Below, piece by piece: positions 1 through 7,800 of a DNA stretch of 8,128 nucleotides. A program made the translations under genes and the position numbers. The first letter of the stretch is position 1. Every line of letters begins with the position of its first letter. The notes under the pieces were generated by a model. The model was not told where the DNA came from, made no database searches, and saw nothing but the letters and a program-made list of their open reading frames with translations. The DNA comes from Bacteroidia bacterium (GTDB lineage Bacteria; Bacteroidota; Bacteroidia; Bacteroidales; CAJPTX01): the NCBI GenBank assembly GCA_905373625.1, contig CAJPTS010000072.1, forward strand, positions 1 to 8,128. The letters are read 5' to 3'.

Positions 1-25
1 GGGTGAGATAAATGTAATCCGCCAT
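1..25 (-). CDS. 5' end of a minus-strand gene cut by the window edge (MADYIYLT...)
   Basis: An ATG at 25-23 opens a frame reading MADYIYLT before the window ends. An AAGGA Shine-Dalgarno-like sequence at 36-32 lies six bases before the ATG, which is good spacing. A promoter-like box and a hairpin with a U-tract lie further upstream (54-138), so this looks like a gene with a real leader of about 75 bases. Eight residues are too few to name a family. The start call rests on the ribosome site and the common orientation with the neighbouring genes. Confidence 0.42.
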
Positions 26-53
26 TAGTATTCCTTAACTCGTTAAACAACAT

Positions 54-90
54 AAAAAAAACGGGCTTTGTACCCGAGCGAGCACAAGCC
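54..90 (-). terminator. Rho-independent terminator-like hairpin with U8 tract (terminator or attenuator)
   Basis: Read on the minus strand, GGCTTGT (90-84) can pair with ACAAAGCC (71-64), leaving one bulged A at 69 and a 12-base loop. Two bases later comes an uninterrupted run of eight T (61-54). A second, overlapping hairpin, CGGG/CCCG (76-73 with 65-62, 7-base loop), would end directly at the same T run. The two cannot form together. The element lies about 105 bases after the HAD stop codon and could end that transcript. Because a promoter-like box lies upstream of it, it could also act inside the leader of the next gene. Confidence 0.55.
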
Positions 91-104
91 TATTAAACCT
101 TTAG

Positions 105-138
105 CAAAGGTAGGAATTTTTAATTGGAAATGCACAAA
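105..138 (-). promoter_or_regulatory. Candidate Bacteroidetes sigma-ABfr promoter for the gene at the left edge
   Basis: The minus strand carries TACCTTTG at 112-105, an exact match to the Bacteroidetes -7 consensus TAnnTTTG and identical to the box before the TPR gene. A TTTG at 138-135 is a possible -33 element, but the 22-base spacer is slightly longer than the usual 19-21. The -7 box sits in a perfect 6-bp inverted repeat, ACCTTT-GCT-AAAGGT (111-97), which might be an operator or chance. Transcription would start near 100 and pass through the terminator-like hairpin before reaching the ATG at 25. Confidence 0.42.
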
Positions 139-194
139 ATGAAACAAGAGGAGAGCAGTGGCGCGTTGTGCGTTTTATTACGAATGCTGCCTAT

Positions 195-1016
195 TTATAA
201 CTCCGTAGCAATAACTTCGGCAACGCCATCAGAATCGTGCGATGCAACCACCTTAAAGCGCTCGCGTAAAGGCAAAGGAGCATTACTAACCACGTACGCA
301 GCGGCAAAGTTTTCTAACATAGCCAGATCGTTATAATCATTGCCAACAACTGCAACATTAGCTCCAGCTATGCCGAGTTCCTTGCAAAGCCACAACAACG
401 CAGTACCCTTATTAACCCCCTTCGGGAATAATTCTAACCAATTATACGAAGCAAGAAAAGGCGAAGTGGAACGAACCGTTTCGGCATAAGGTGAAAAATA
501 GTGGGTTAGCTGCTCAAACTCCGTCTCTGAGCACGACGTGGTTACCAAAAACTGGGTAAGCCCATTAAGAAATGTTTCTGCACATACGCGTCCCAAAACA
601 CACTCATCGTAATGTGCAATTCGTGCTAGCAGATCCAGATTATTGGCTTGTCCTGCATCGTCATACCAGAAGAGATGATTTGTGGGGATGGGGGTATGCG
701 CCATATAGGCGAGCTTCTTCTGGGAGAGTAATTCTCCTATCTGGGTAGCAACCTCTTGTGTGAAGGTCTTTTTATAGAGGAGCTCACGGTCGCTCCAACG
801 CAAGACGCCCGCCCCACAGGAGAAAACCAGATAATCTATGGGCGTCTGTTCGTCTAATACACGTAATGCAGAGTAATACGAACGTCCTGTAGCCACAACA
901 CGTACAATGCCGCGCTCGGCACAGCGTTCCAACGCCTCTTTATTGTACACCGAGATCTTGCTAGAACTATTGAGCAAAGTTCCATCTAAATCTGTCGCAA
1001 ATAAAGAAAGCGGCAT
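195..1016 (-). CDS. Cof-type HAD-IIB family phosphatase
   Basis: This is a complete 273-residue protein, the usual length for the family. HAD hydrolases of the Cof subfamily are cytosolic Mg-dependent phosphatases acting on sugar phosphates, flavin or pyridoxal phosphates; the substrate cannot be read from sequence. Motif I is DLDGTLL (D9 nucleophile, D11 acid/base), motif II is T43-G44-R45, motif III is K203 in VNKGTALL, and motif IV is GNDYNDLAML at 225-234. A C2-type cap fits roughly residues 83-190. Motif IV has Asn where the textbook GDxxND has its first Asp; I believe this variant occurs in functional relatives. No signal peptide or membrane segment is visible. The ATG at 1016 is the only sensible start, since motif I begins at residue 9. 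The 136-base upstream gap and its own promoter-like boxes suggest it is transcribed separately from the glycosyltransferases. Confidence 0.95.
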   Translation of the reverse strand: MPLSLFATDLDGTLLNSSSKISVYNKEALERCAERGIVRVVATGRSYYSALRVLDEQTPIDYLVFSCGAGVLRWSDRELLYKKTFTQEVATQIGELLSQKKLAYMAHTPIPTNHLFWYDDAGQANNLDLLARIAHYDECVLGRVCAETFLNGLTQFLVTTSCSETEFEQLTHYFSPYAETVRSTSPFLASYNWLELFPKGVNKGTALLWLCKELGIAGANVAVVGNDYNDLAMLENFAAAYVVSNAPLPLRERFKVVASHDSDGVAEVIATEL

Positions 1017-1023
1017 AAGCGGA

Positions 1024-1055
1024 GCAAGATAAACGGATTCGGAATTACGTACAAA
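1024..1055 (-). promoter_or_regulatory. Candidate promoter of the HAD phosphatase gene
   Basis: In the 136-base gap before the HAD gene, the minus strand has TTTG at 1055-1052, a 20-base spacer, then TATCTTGC at 1031-1024. The spacing is exactly that expected between the Bacteroidetes -33 and -7 elements, but the -7 box departs from TAnnTTTG at its end. Transcription would start three to seven bases before the ATG, giving an almost leaderless message. No Shine-Dalgarno sequence is visible there, which fits. The rest of the gap (1056-1152) holds only weak inverted repeats and no T-tract terminator, so read-through from the upstream operon is possible. Confidence 0.42.
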
Positions 1056-1152
1056 ACAAAACAGTACAACACATTAAAGGGACCGTCTAAGCCCAAAACA
1101 AACGTTTGACACCAAGGGCGACTTCTCGTTGCACGTTCAGTTTCTAAAAATC

Positions 1153-2157
1153 TTATCTGCCAAATAAGAGAGTAGTAATTTTCTTTCGTCTAGTCCAAGC
1201 ATATATACGCTTAAAATCAGATTCTTGCACGGGTTCTCCGCACGCAAAAGCAAGAAAGTCCATGAGACTTTCCAAAGCCTTTGTACCAGGCATATAGTAT
1301 CCCTTTGGGCGTTCTTTCCAAAAAGTGCGTATTATCCTGCGAATAAATTTCATACGTAGAAGAGTAAACTCACGTTCAGTTAGTTGACCTTCAGTTCGCG
1401 CATGCTTAAGACGTTCGGTTAATATTGCAAAATAAGTTACTGTCCGTACTTCATACAACGACTTGTCTCCTAGTATGCTTGATTTGCGTATTAGGTAGTG
1501 ATAGACTGTTTTGTTAGTACAAGCAACCCGCTGTGCACGTAAAAACAGTAAATGTGTAACACTGTAATCTTCAAGGTATTGCCCAACAGGATAAACTATT
1601 CCGTCAAAAAGAGATTTGTCGTAAATCTTCGCCCAACAATAGGATCGCAATTTATGGTCATAAAGGTTCAGCAAATATGCACGTTGTCCTGTAAAAACAC
1701 GATTCCCAACATGTTTAACATATTTCTGCCCTTCATCTTCCTCCATTACAAAACGCCCCACACTAATTTGCGCGTTACGCCTCTTTTTCAACTCGAGCAA
1801 GACCTCTATCGCATCCAACTCTAACCAGTCGTCACTGTCCACGAACATAATGAGGTCGGCACGCGCCTCGCGCAAACCGATGTTCCGAACCTCAGCCAGT
1901 CCTTGGTTTTTCTGATCAATAAGCCGAATACGCTTATCGCGCTGCGCCCATGCTTGGCAAACTGAGAGGGTATTGTCTGTAGAGCCGTCATTGACCAGAA
2001 TGAGCTCAAAATCAGTAAAAGTCTGGTCACAGATGGACTGTAAGCATTTATCTAGGTAAAGCTCTACATTGTAAGCTGGCACGATCACGCTCAGGTGTGG
2101 TTTCTTGCTTTGTTCCATCGTATTTGTGCTATCGTCTATTATAGGCTGCGCAAACAT
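1153..2157 (-). CDS. Glycosyltransferase family 2, second tandem paralogue
   Basis: This is a 334-residue GT-A fold glycosyltransferase. Family-2 enzymes transfer a sugar from a nucleotide-sugar to a growing glycan at the cytoplasmic face of the inner membrane. Visible motifs are SVIVPAYN (23-30), NDGSTDN (56-62, nucleotide binding), the metal-binding DSDD (107-110), WAK (175-177), and LEDY (195-198), whose Asp is the likely catalytic base. No membrane segment is seen, and the basic C-terminus (WTRRKKI) may help membrane contact. Donor and acceptor cannot be read. The ATG at 2157 follows the previous stop by 7 bases and has a GGAG (2172-2169) overlapping that stop, which suggests translational coupling. 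A second ATG at 2118 (M14) would match the paralogue's N-terminus better but lacks a ribosome site. The C-terminal half is clearly more AT-rich than the N-terminal half. Confidence 0.93.
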   Translation of the reverse strand: MFAQPIIDDSTNTMEQSKKPHLSVIVPAYNVELYLDKCLQSICDQTFTDFELILVNDGSTDNTLSVCQAWAQRDKRIRLIDQKNQGLAEVRNIGLREARADLIMFVDSDDWLELDAIEVLLELKKRRNAQISVGRFVMEEDEGQKYVKHVGNRVFTGQRAYLLNLYDHKLRSYCWAKIYDKSLFDGIVYPVGQYLEDYSVTHLLFLRAQRVACTNKTVYHYLIRKSSILGDKSLYEVRTVTYFAILTERLKHARTEGQLTEREFTLLRMKFIRRIIRTFWKERPKGYYMPGTKALESLMDFLAFACGEPVQESDFKRIYAWTRRKKITTLLFGR

Positions 2158-2164
2158 TCTGACG

Positions 2165-3136
2165 TTATCTCCAATAAAACAGGGTTAAAAATATTTTTTT
2201 AGGCTCTGTCATACGCCAGAGTTTTTTCAGGTCTACAGACTTTACCTCTTGCTGAACAATGTGCCCCAGATAGGTCAAGTACTTGTTTCGCTTCTCAGAA
2301 TTGAGCTCTGCGCTTGCATCGCGTTCTAAGTTAAACAACGTACGCAGGATTCTACGCGTGGTTTTCACTCGGAACAACGCCAATTGTCTTTTAGTAAGCA
2401 GGTTAGACTTCTCTGCATCACAGAAGCGGTGATAAACGCCCTCTATAAACGCCAAATTCAAGGCAGTCTTACGCGACGCGCTCTTCATGATACTCTCGGG
2501 CTGCTGCACGTAGTGGTAAATCTCTTTGCTTGTACTAACAATTGTTTTGGCACGCTTGAAGAGCAGATAACTCGTCAGATAATCCTCCAACAGTAGCCCC
2601 TTGGGGTATTCTATTCCTTCAAACAGCGTCTTGGTATATATCTTAGCCCACGCATACGATTTCAATTCTCGATCAAAAAGAATCTTGACATAGGCTTGCT
2701 GTCCTGTCAGGCACACGTCTCCTAACTGTGCGGGGCGTTTTATTCGTTTTCCACGTAAATCTTCTACGATATACCGCCCCACTGATATGTCAGCAGCCGT
2801 ACGCTCCATATTTTGTAAGAGAACAGATATAGCATCGCGTTCCAAATAGTCGTCTGAATCAACAAACATGACCAGCGGTGCATGCGATTCGCGAATCCCC
2901 ACATTCCGAGTTTCAGCCAGCCCCATATTATCCTGAACAATGAGCCTAAAGCGCGCATCGCGTGCAGTCCACTCACGGCAGATCTGCAAAGTATTGTCTG
3001 TAGAGCCGTCGTTAATGAGAATTACCTCGAAGTCCGTGAAAGATTGGTTGGCGATAGAAAGCAGACACTTATCGAGAAATTTCTCCACGTTGTATGCGGG
3101 CACTATCACACTCAGTTGCGGGCTGGTAGTTTCCAT
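2165..3136 (-). CDS. Glycosyltransferase family 2, first tandem paralogue
   Basis: This is a 323-residue soluble GT-A enzyme, closely related to the gene that follows it: about two thirds identical by hand alignment over the first 105 residues, and less in the C-terminal half. Numbered from the ATG, the motifs are SVIVPAYN (9-16), NDGSTDN (42-48), DSDD (93-96), AWAKIY (162-167) and LEDY (183-186). All catalytic landmarks are intact, so both copies should be active; the divergent C-terminal halves probably give different acceptor or donor choice. A likely role is addition of successive sugars to lipopolysaccharide, capsule or another surface glycan, but no pathway genes are nearby to prove it. 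The ATG at 3136 is chosen over an adjacent GTG at 3139. It begins 9 bases after the barrel gene's stop, so the gene is probably co-transcribed with it. Confidence 0.94.
   Translation of the reverse strand: METTSPQLSVIVPAYNVEKFLDKCLLSIANQSFTDFEVILINDGSTDNTLQICREWTARDARFRLIVQDNMGLAETRNVGIRESHAPLVMFVDSDDYLERDAISVLLQNMERTAADISVGRYIVEDLRGKRIKRPAQLGDVCLTGQQAYVKILFDRELKSYAWAKIYTKTLFEGIEYPKGLLLEDYLTSYLLFKRAKTIVSTSKEIYHYVQQPESIMKSASRKTALNLAFIEGVYHRFCDAEKSNLLTKRQLALFRVKTTRRILRTLFNLERDASAELNSEKRNKYLTYLGHIVQQEVKSVDLKKLWRMTEPKKIFLTLFYWR
2169..2172 (-). promoter_or_regulatory. Ribosome binding site overlapping the upstream stop region
   Basis: GGAG on the minus strand lies 11 bases before the ATG at 2157 and covers the last sense codons of the upstream glycosyltransferase. 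It is the main reason to prefer the 2157 start over the ATG at 2118, which has no such sequence. The spacing is a little long, so the support is moderate. Confidence 0.4.
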
Positions 3137-3145
3137 CACAATGTC

Positions 3146-4870
3146 TTAAAATTCCAAAATCATACCCATCTGAAATTGCAGACGATGCCGCGAGTACAAA
3201 TGGTATGCGTACGTACGCTGTAGTATTAGATTTCGGAAGTCTGTAAATAGAGAAAAGTTTTTATTCCACCGGTAACGTAGCTGTAGGTTTAATTCATACT
3301 CCACGCCCAGTTGTATAGCGTCACCATTAGCTGCACGCGCCTTACGTGGTGCTAGGAGCGTGAAATCTATTCCTGCATAGATTTTATCGCGCAAATTATA
3401 ATTGGCGAAGATAGTACCCGTCCAAGCAGGCTTATGCCAAGGTTCAGTCAGACGGATGAGAGTATAATTCCAAAAATCAGCACGTACACCCGTCGCAAAA
3501 CGCGTATCAATAGTATAAAAGAGTTCACCTCGGATGTGCGTTTCTGACACTCGATCATACATCGATTGCATCGGCGCGATCAAAACTGGCTGCCAATGAC
3601 TAGGAGCTATCTCCTCGCGCCCGATTCCGTTGACGTCAAAACGCATACTATCTACTAAGGCATACTCTGCGTACAGATTAAAGCCCAGTCGATTACTGAA
3701 GCGCCCTTTTGCACCTAACCTCATTTCCATGTTTCTGGAGGTATTCCAGACTTTCGTACGCGGATCGAGAAACGGGTTTTGCTGCGATACAGACCATCGG
3801 TCAGCAACTTCTAGAGTGCCATCTAACTCAAAATAGGGGACAAAATACTGGCGGACAATATCATAAGATACGTGCCCTTTGGGGTAAATATGAAGCCCGC
3901 TCTGCAAATCGTTCGCATCGTACAACAGGTTAACACCCGCAATAACTCGCCAACGCTCTCCATAAAGCTTAATCCAAGGCGCAAGCGAAGCAATGGTATT
4001 GGGGAATTTTCTATCGTCTAACGTCAAACCATAATGCTTGAGAAGGAGTGTACCTCCGTAACGGAAGCCATCTAGATCTTTATAACCGTCTAACGCCACG
4101 CGCGCATGCCACTCCTTGTTCGTCTGATTATCAGAATAGCCTTCTACGCCTCCCAGTAATCTATATTGGAAATGCGACGAGTCTAAATGCGTACTACCTA
4201 AATCGAACTCAAATCCGCCCTTGTGGCGACTTAAGCGTTCGTTTCGCAGAGTATCAACAGCTAGCGGAGTAACGTTATCCGCGCCATAAAAACTCGAATA
4301 GCCATGACGATAAAAAGCTCCTACATGGTAGGAGAAACGATTCCGTCTGTGCGTACCTCGCAAATGTGCAGCAATATCTGTATTAGAATACGGCACGCTA
4401 ACATTCTTAATATCTGCCAAGTCTAGCTTACCCCAGCTACTACGATGCTTGGCACTCAAAGAGTACGTGAGCATTTCAGAGCGTCCGCCCGAATAAAAAA
4501 GCTCTGCAATAGGTGCAGAATTATTACCAAAACCTAGTTTCGCATAGAATGGTTTGAGCTTATCAAGACGCTCTCGTCCCATTTTAGCGGGCGGAATGGG
4601 GCGCAAGGGCAAAAGACGTACTAAAGGGCGTGCTAATAAACGATACTCAAACTTTGGAGTAGAGACCACCGTGTCGTCTAACTGCGGGAGGAAGTTTAGC
4701 TTACCAGCATCACTGATCCAAGGATCGAAGACGCGGCTCACTTCCACAACTTTTGATTGCCCTACGTTCATTGTGGGGTAATGCTGCGTAGTATCCACCT
4801 GCGCCCATGTGGCGTCGTACACTAGTAACAATAAAACTATTGCGTACCAAAACTTCCGCACTACGTTCAT
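3146..4870 (-). CDS. Outer-membrane beta-barrel protein without plug domain (TonB-receptor-like in Bacteroidetes)
   Basis: This is a 574-residue exported protein. Residues 1-23 form a signal peptide (basic VVRK, hydrophobic core, cut after TWA before Q24). Residues about 35-105 are a non-barrel segment with a VEVSRVFDPWISDAGKLNFL stretch and a proline-rich part (LPLRPIPPAKM). This resembles Bacteroidetes proteins often annotated as TonB-dependent receptors that lie beside large TPR proteins; that recollection is from memory. From about residue 107 the protein is a long series of alternating, aromatic-rich strands with Tyr/Trp girdles. It ends in QFQMGMILEF, with the C-terminal Phe expected of a Bam-assembled barrel. 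I see no carboxypeptidase-like domain, TonB box or plug, so active TonB-driven uptake is doubtful. It starts 14 bases after the TPR gene with a strong GGAGG site. It is likely the outer-membrane partner of that TPR protein; cargo is unknown. Confidence 0.85.
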   Translation of the reverse strand: MNVVRKFWYAIVLLLLVYDATWAQVDTTQHYPTMNVGQSKVVEVSRVFDPWISDAGKLNFLPQLDDTVVSTPKFEYRLLARPLVRLLPLRPIPPAKMGRERLDKLKPFYAKLGFGNNSAPIAELFYSGGRSEMLTYSLSAKHRSSWGKLDLADIKNVSVPYSNTDIAAHLRGTHRRNRFSYHVGAFYRHGYSSFYGADNVTPLAVDTLRNERLSRHKGGFEFDLGSTHLDSSHFQYRLLGGVEGYSDNQTNKEWHARVALDGYKDLDGFRYGGTLLLKHYGLTLDDRKFPNTIASLAPWIKLYGERWRVIAGVNLLYDANDLQSGLHIYPKGHVSYDIVRQYFVPYFELDGTLEVADRWSVSQQNPFLDPRTKVWNTSRNMEMRLGAKGRFSNRLGFNLYAEYALVDSMRFDVNGIGREEIAPSHWQPVLIAPMQSMYDRVSETHIRGELFYTIDTRFATGVRADFWNYTLIRLTEPWHKPAWTGTIFANYNLRDKIYAGIDFTLLAPRKARAANGDAIQLGVEYELNLQLRYRWNKNFSLFTDFRNLILQRTYAYHLYSRHRLQFQMGMILEF

Positions 4871-4877
4871 TTCAACC

Positions 4878-4882
4878 CCTCC
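4878..4882 (-). promoter_or_regulatory. Strong Shine-Dalgarno site of the barrel gene
   Basis: GGAGG on the minus strand, seven bases before the ATG at 4870 and just after the TPR stop codon (4887-4885). It is the best ribosome site in the window. It fixes the barrel start and indicates that the barrel message is translated efficiently from the same transcript as the TPR gene. Confidence 0.65.
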
Positions 4883-4884
4883 GT

Positions 4885-7800
4885 TCAGCGTGCAAAGTTA
4901 AACTGAATGGTATCTGTCGGGATGACTCTTTCACGCGCCTTTTCCTCTCGATTAAGCTCGTCCAACTTCTGATTCACCTCCTCGAGTACTCCGTCTTCCT
5001 TATCGGTATAATTAGCCAGAATGCTTTGTAATGTTGCGCGTGCTTGAAATAGGTCGTCTTGCGCCCGATAGCCGTCTGAGAGGAGTATAAATGCTCGCGC
5101 CAGCCAGTACTGGTGGGGAGTGTTCTTTCGTGCAAAGGCAAAGACCTCCTCCTGTAGCTTTGCCCAGTCTTTTTGCAAAGAACGTATTTCCGCCATCCTA
5201 AATCGTGCTTCAGCCCCCGTGGCCGCTCCCGTATTATTGCCGATTAGGGCAAAAGCATTGTACGCTTGGTCATATCGTTGTGCACGTAAAAGCGCTAGCC
5301 CTAACTGATAACGGGCAAAAAGATGCCGCTCGGGCGCTATCCGCTCATCAGCTAAAACGGCATTGGCATAATCTATTATGTGTTCCTCATCCTTCGTAAG
5401 AACCGCCATTCGCAATTTTCCATAACGAGCCTCTTGGAGAATTACCTCATCGGAGGTGACGCGCTCCAAAGTGACGTAACCCGCCAGAGCTCGAGTCAAC
5501 TCTTTCTGCTGTTCGTATATTTTACAAGCCTTGTACAAAGCCCGATCATAAAACTCATTGGGTTGACGTGCAATAACGACCTCAAGATGCGGTAAGGCGG
5601 CTACAGAGTCATTCGCACGCAGGAGACAATCAGCGAGATAAAAATTCGCTGCCAAGCTCCCTGCACCTTCAGGATATTCGCGCAAATACTCTTCAAAAGA
5701 GACTTGAGCACGTGTATACTGCGCGCCCATATATTGCGCCTCAGCGGTTGTATAAAAGAGCGAATCGCGGCGTCCCTGCGACACTCGATCTGCCTGCCCG
5801 ATCTTCTCCAAGTAGCTAAGGTAAGGTTTTACATCGCCCTTAGCTTGGTAAACGCGCTCAAGGGCAACAATGGCTTCGTGCATAGACGGAGTACCCGCGT
5901 AATCAGACACTACACGCTCCAAATTCTTTATTGCCCCCTCATAATCATCCTCCTCATAACACACCAACCCGATCTGTAACAAGGCAGAAGGCGCATTTGC
6001 ACTGGACGCAAATTCGTTAACGACCTTCCAGTAGTACTCTTTTGCCGCAGGGAGTTTATCTAAGAAGTGATAGGTTTCAGCAATCTCGAAGTAAGCATTG
6101 CTCCGATACACCGAAGTCGGATAAAGTTCCCCCAGCGTGGAGAGCACCTCTATCTTCTTTTCGGGTCGGGCGACTAAACCGAGGACACACCCCTGCTGAT
6201 AGAGTGCATAGTCAGAGCCGATACCACCCGTAAGGCTCGCCTTCTGATAATATTCTATCGAAGGCCAATACTTTCGTTGTATGTACAAGCAGTCTCCGAG
6301 GCGCACGAGAGCGTCAGTGAGCAAACTGAGCGAATCTCGTTTTGTAGCATCAACAAACTTACGAAACCATGCGACCGCTTGGTCATAGTCCTTCAATTTG
6401 AAATAGGTGTACCCTAAATCATAAGGGACTTTTTCATACTGCGGTTGTGAAAAAGCGCCTGGCGCAGTCAAGAATTGCCGATATAACATAGCCGCGACCG
6501 AATAACGATCTAGGCGATAATTCGTTTCTGCACGCCAATAAAGCGCCTTGGCACGCAACATGTTATCTAACTCGCCATAATCTAATGACACGGCAAAGAG
6601 CGTATCAGCTTTAGCAAATTTCAGCGCTTGGTAATATTCCACACCACGGTAATAGGCGGCACGCTGAAAAGCGCGTCGCGTAGTGGCATTAACCGTCCCG
6701 ATTTTAGAAAGAGCCTCTAGCGCCCCCTGATAATTCTGCGTAGCCATGAACGCCATCCCCAAGTATGTGTACGCTTCATCGATACGGTTGGATTTGGGGA
6801 ATAAGGTTATGTAACGTGTAAATGCCGCCACTGCATCGCTAAAAGGGTTATAACGATGCTCGTATAACAGTTTGGCATAGTTAAAAAGCGCGTCCTCCTG
6901 TACCACAGTGTCATATCCTAACTCACTCGCCAAGCCCAAAGCTTTCTGAGCACGCTCGCCATCCCCGAGGTGCAAGTAGCAGTCGCCCAGATGGTAATAA
7001 GCATTTTGCGCCACAGAGTCCTCTGTCGTAGGCACTCGCTCCAAGTACTTAACAGCCGCCTCCCATTTTTGCAACTTATAATTTGCTATACCTAAGAGAT
7101 AGTTATCATCACGACTCAAGGCTCGATCGCCTATCAGATTGGCATATTTATCTAACACCAATTTGGCGGAGTCATAAATACGTAGATGAAAATAGGCTTC
7201 GCCGAGCATTCGTTGTAATTCGGACTGTCGGCTAGAGGTCGCCTCATCTACCAACGGGGCTATATAATTGGCTAAAAGGCGATACTGCTCCTGCTTGTAG
7301 TATATTTGGGCTATATAATAGGGTACAATGGGCGCAAAAGACGGATCTGCGTCTATCTTTTTGAAGTTATCTAGCGCCGCACTGTAATGCCCTTGGGTGT
7401 AAGCTATGTGAGCGTAATAATAAGTGGCAGGAGCTTGAAAATAAGATACTTGCTCTTTGACCTGTCCAAAAATAGAGAAAGCCTCACCGAGGCGATTGGT
7501 CATAAAAAGACAGTAGGCGCGCTTAAATTCTACTTCCGCGCGTTGCTCAGCATCAAAAGTAGCACCATCTATGTTAGAGAACCAGTTTAGCGCCTCTTTG
7601 TAACGTTTGCTCCTGTAGTACCAAGATCCCAACTCGTATCGCGCCTCGTCTATGCGTGCCGACGCCGATTCTAATTCTATAAAACGCTGCAATTCATACG
7701 GAGCGTCCTTCCGCCCTAGGCGTGCTGCACAGACTGCACTAAAAAAGGCGGCTTCCGTCCGCAAAGCACCTATCGTTTTCTCTCGATGTTTAGCGATGGT

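Noticed and set aside
35..46. TTAAC/GTTAA inverted repeat overlapping the AAGGA ribosome site
   Set aside because: Five AT-rich pairs with a two-base loop would not be stable enough to claim control of translation.
1091..1119. GCCC...GGGC repeat around the palindrome CAAACGTTTG as a terminator after the glycosyltransferases
   Set aside because: The stem does not extend beyond four pairs, the loop is long and no T-tract follows on either strand.
2116..2118. Internal ATG (M14) as the start of the second glycosyltransferase
   Set aside because: It matches the paralogue's N-terminus but has no ribosome site, while the ATG at 2157 has GGAG and tight spacing. It was kept only as an alternative.
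2882..3223. 113-residue plus-strand open frame
   Set aside because: It runs antisense across the conserved catalytic half of a glycosyltransferase and the end of the barrel gene, with no ribosome site or recognisable protein features; a shadow frame.
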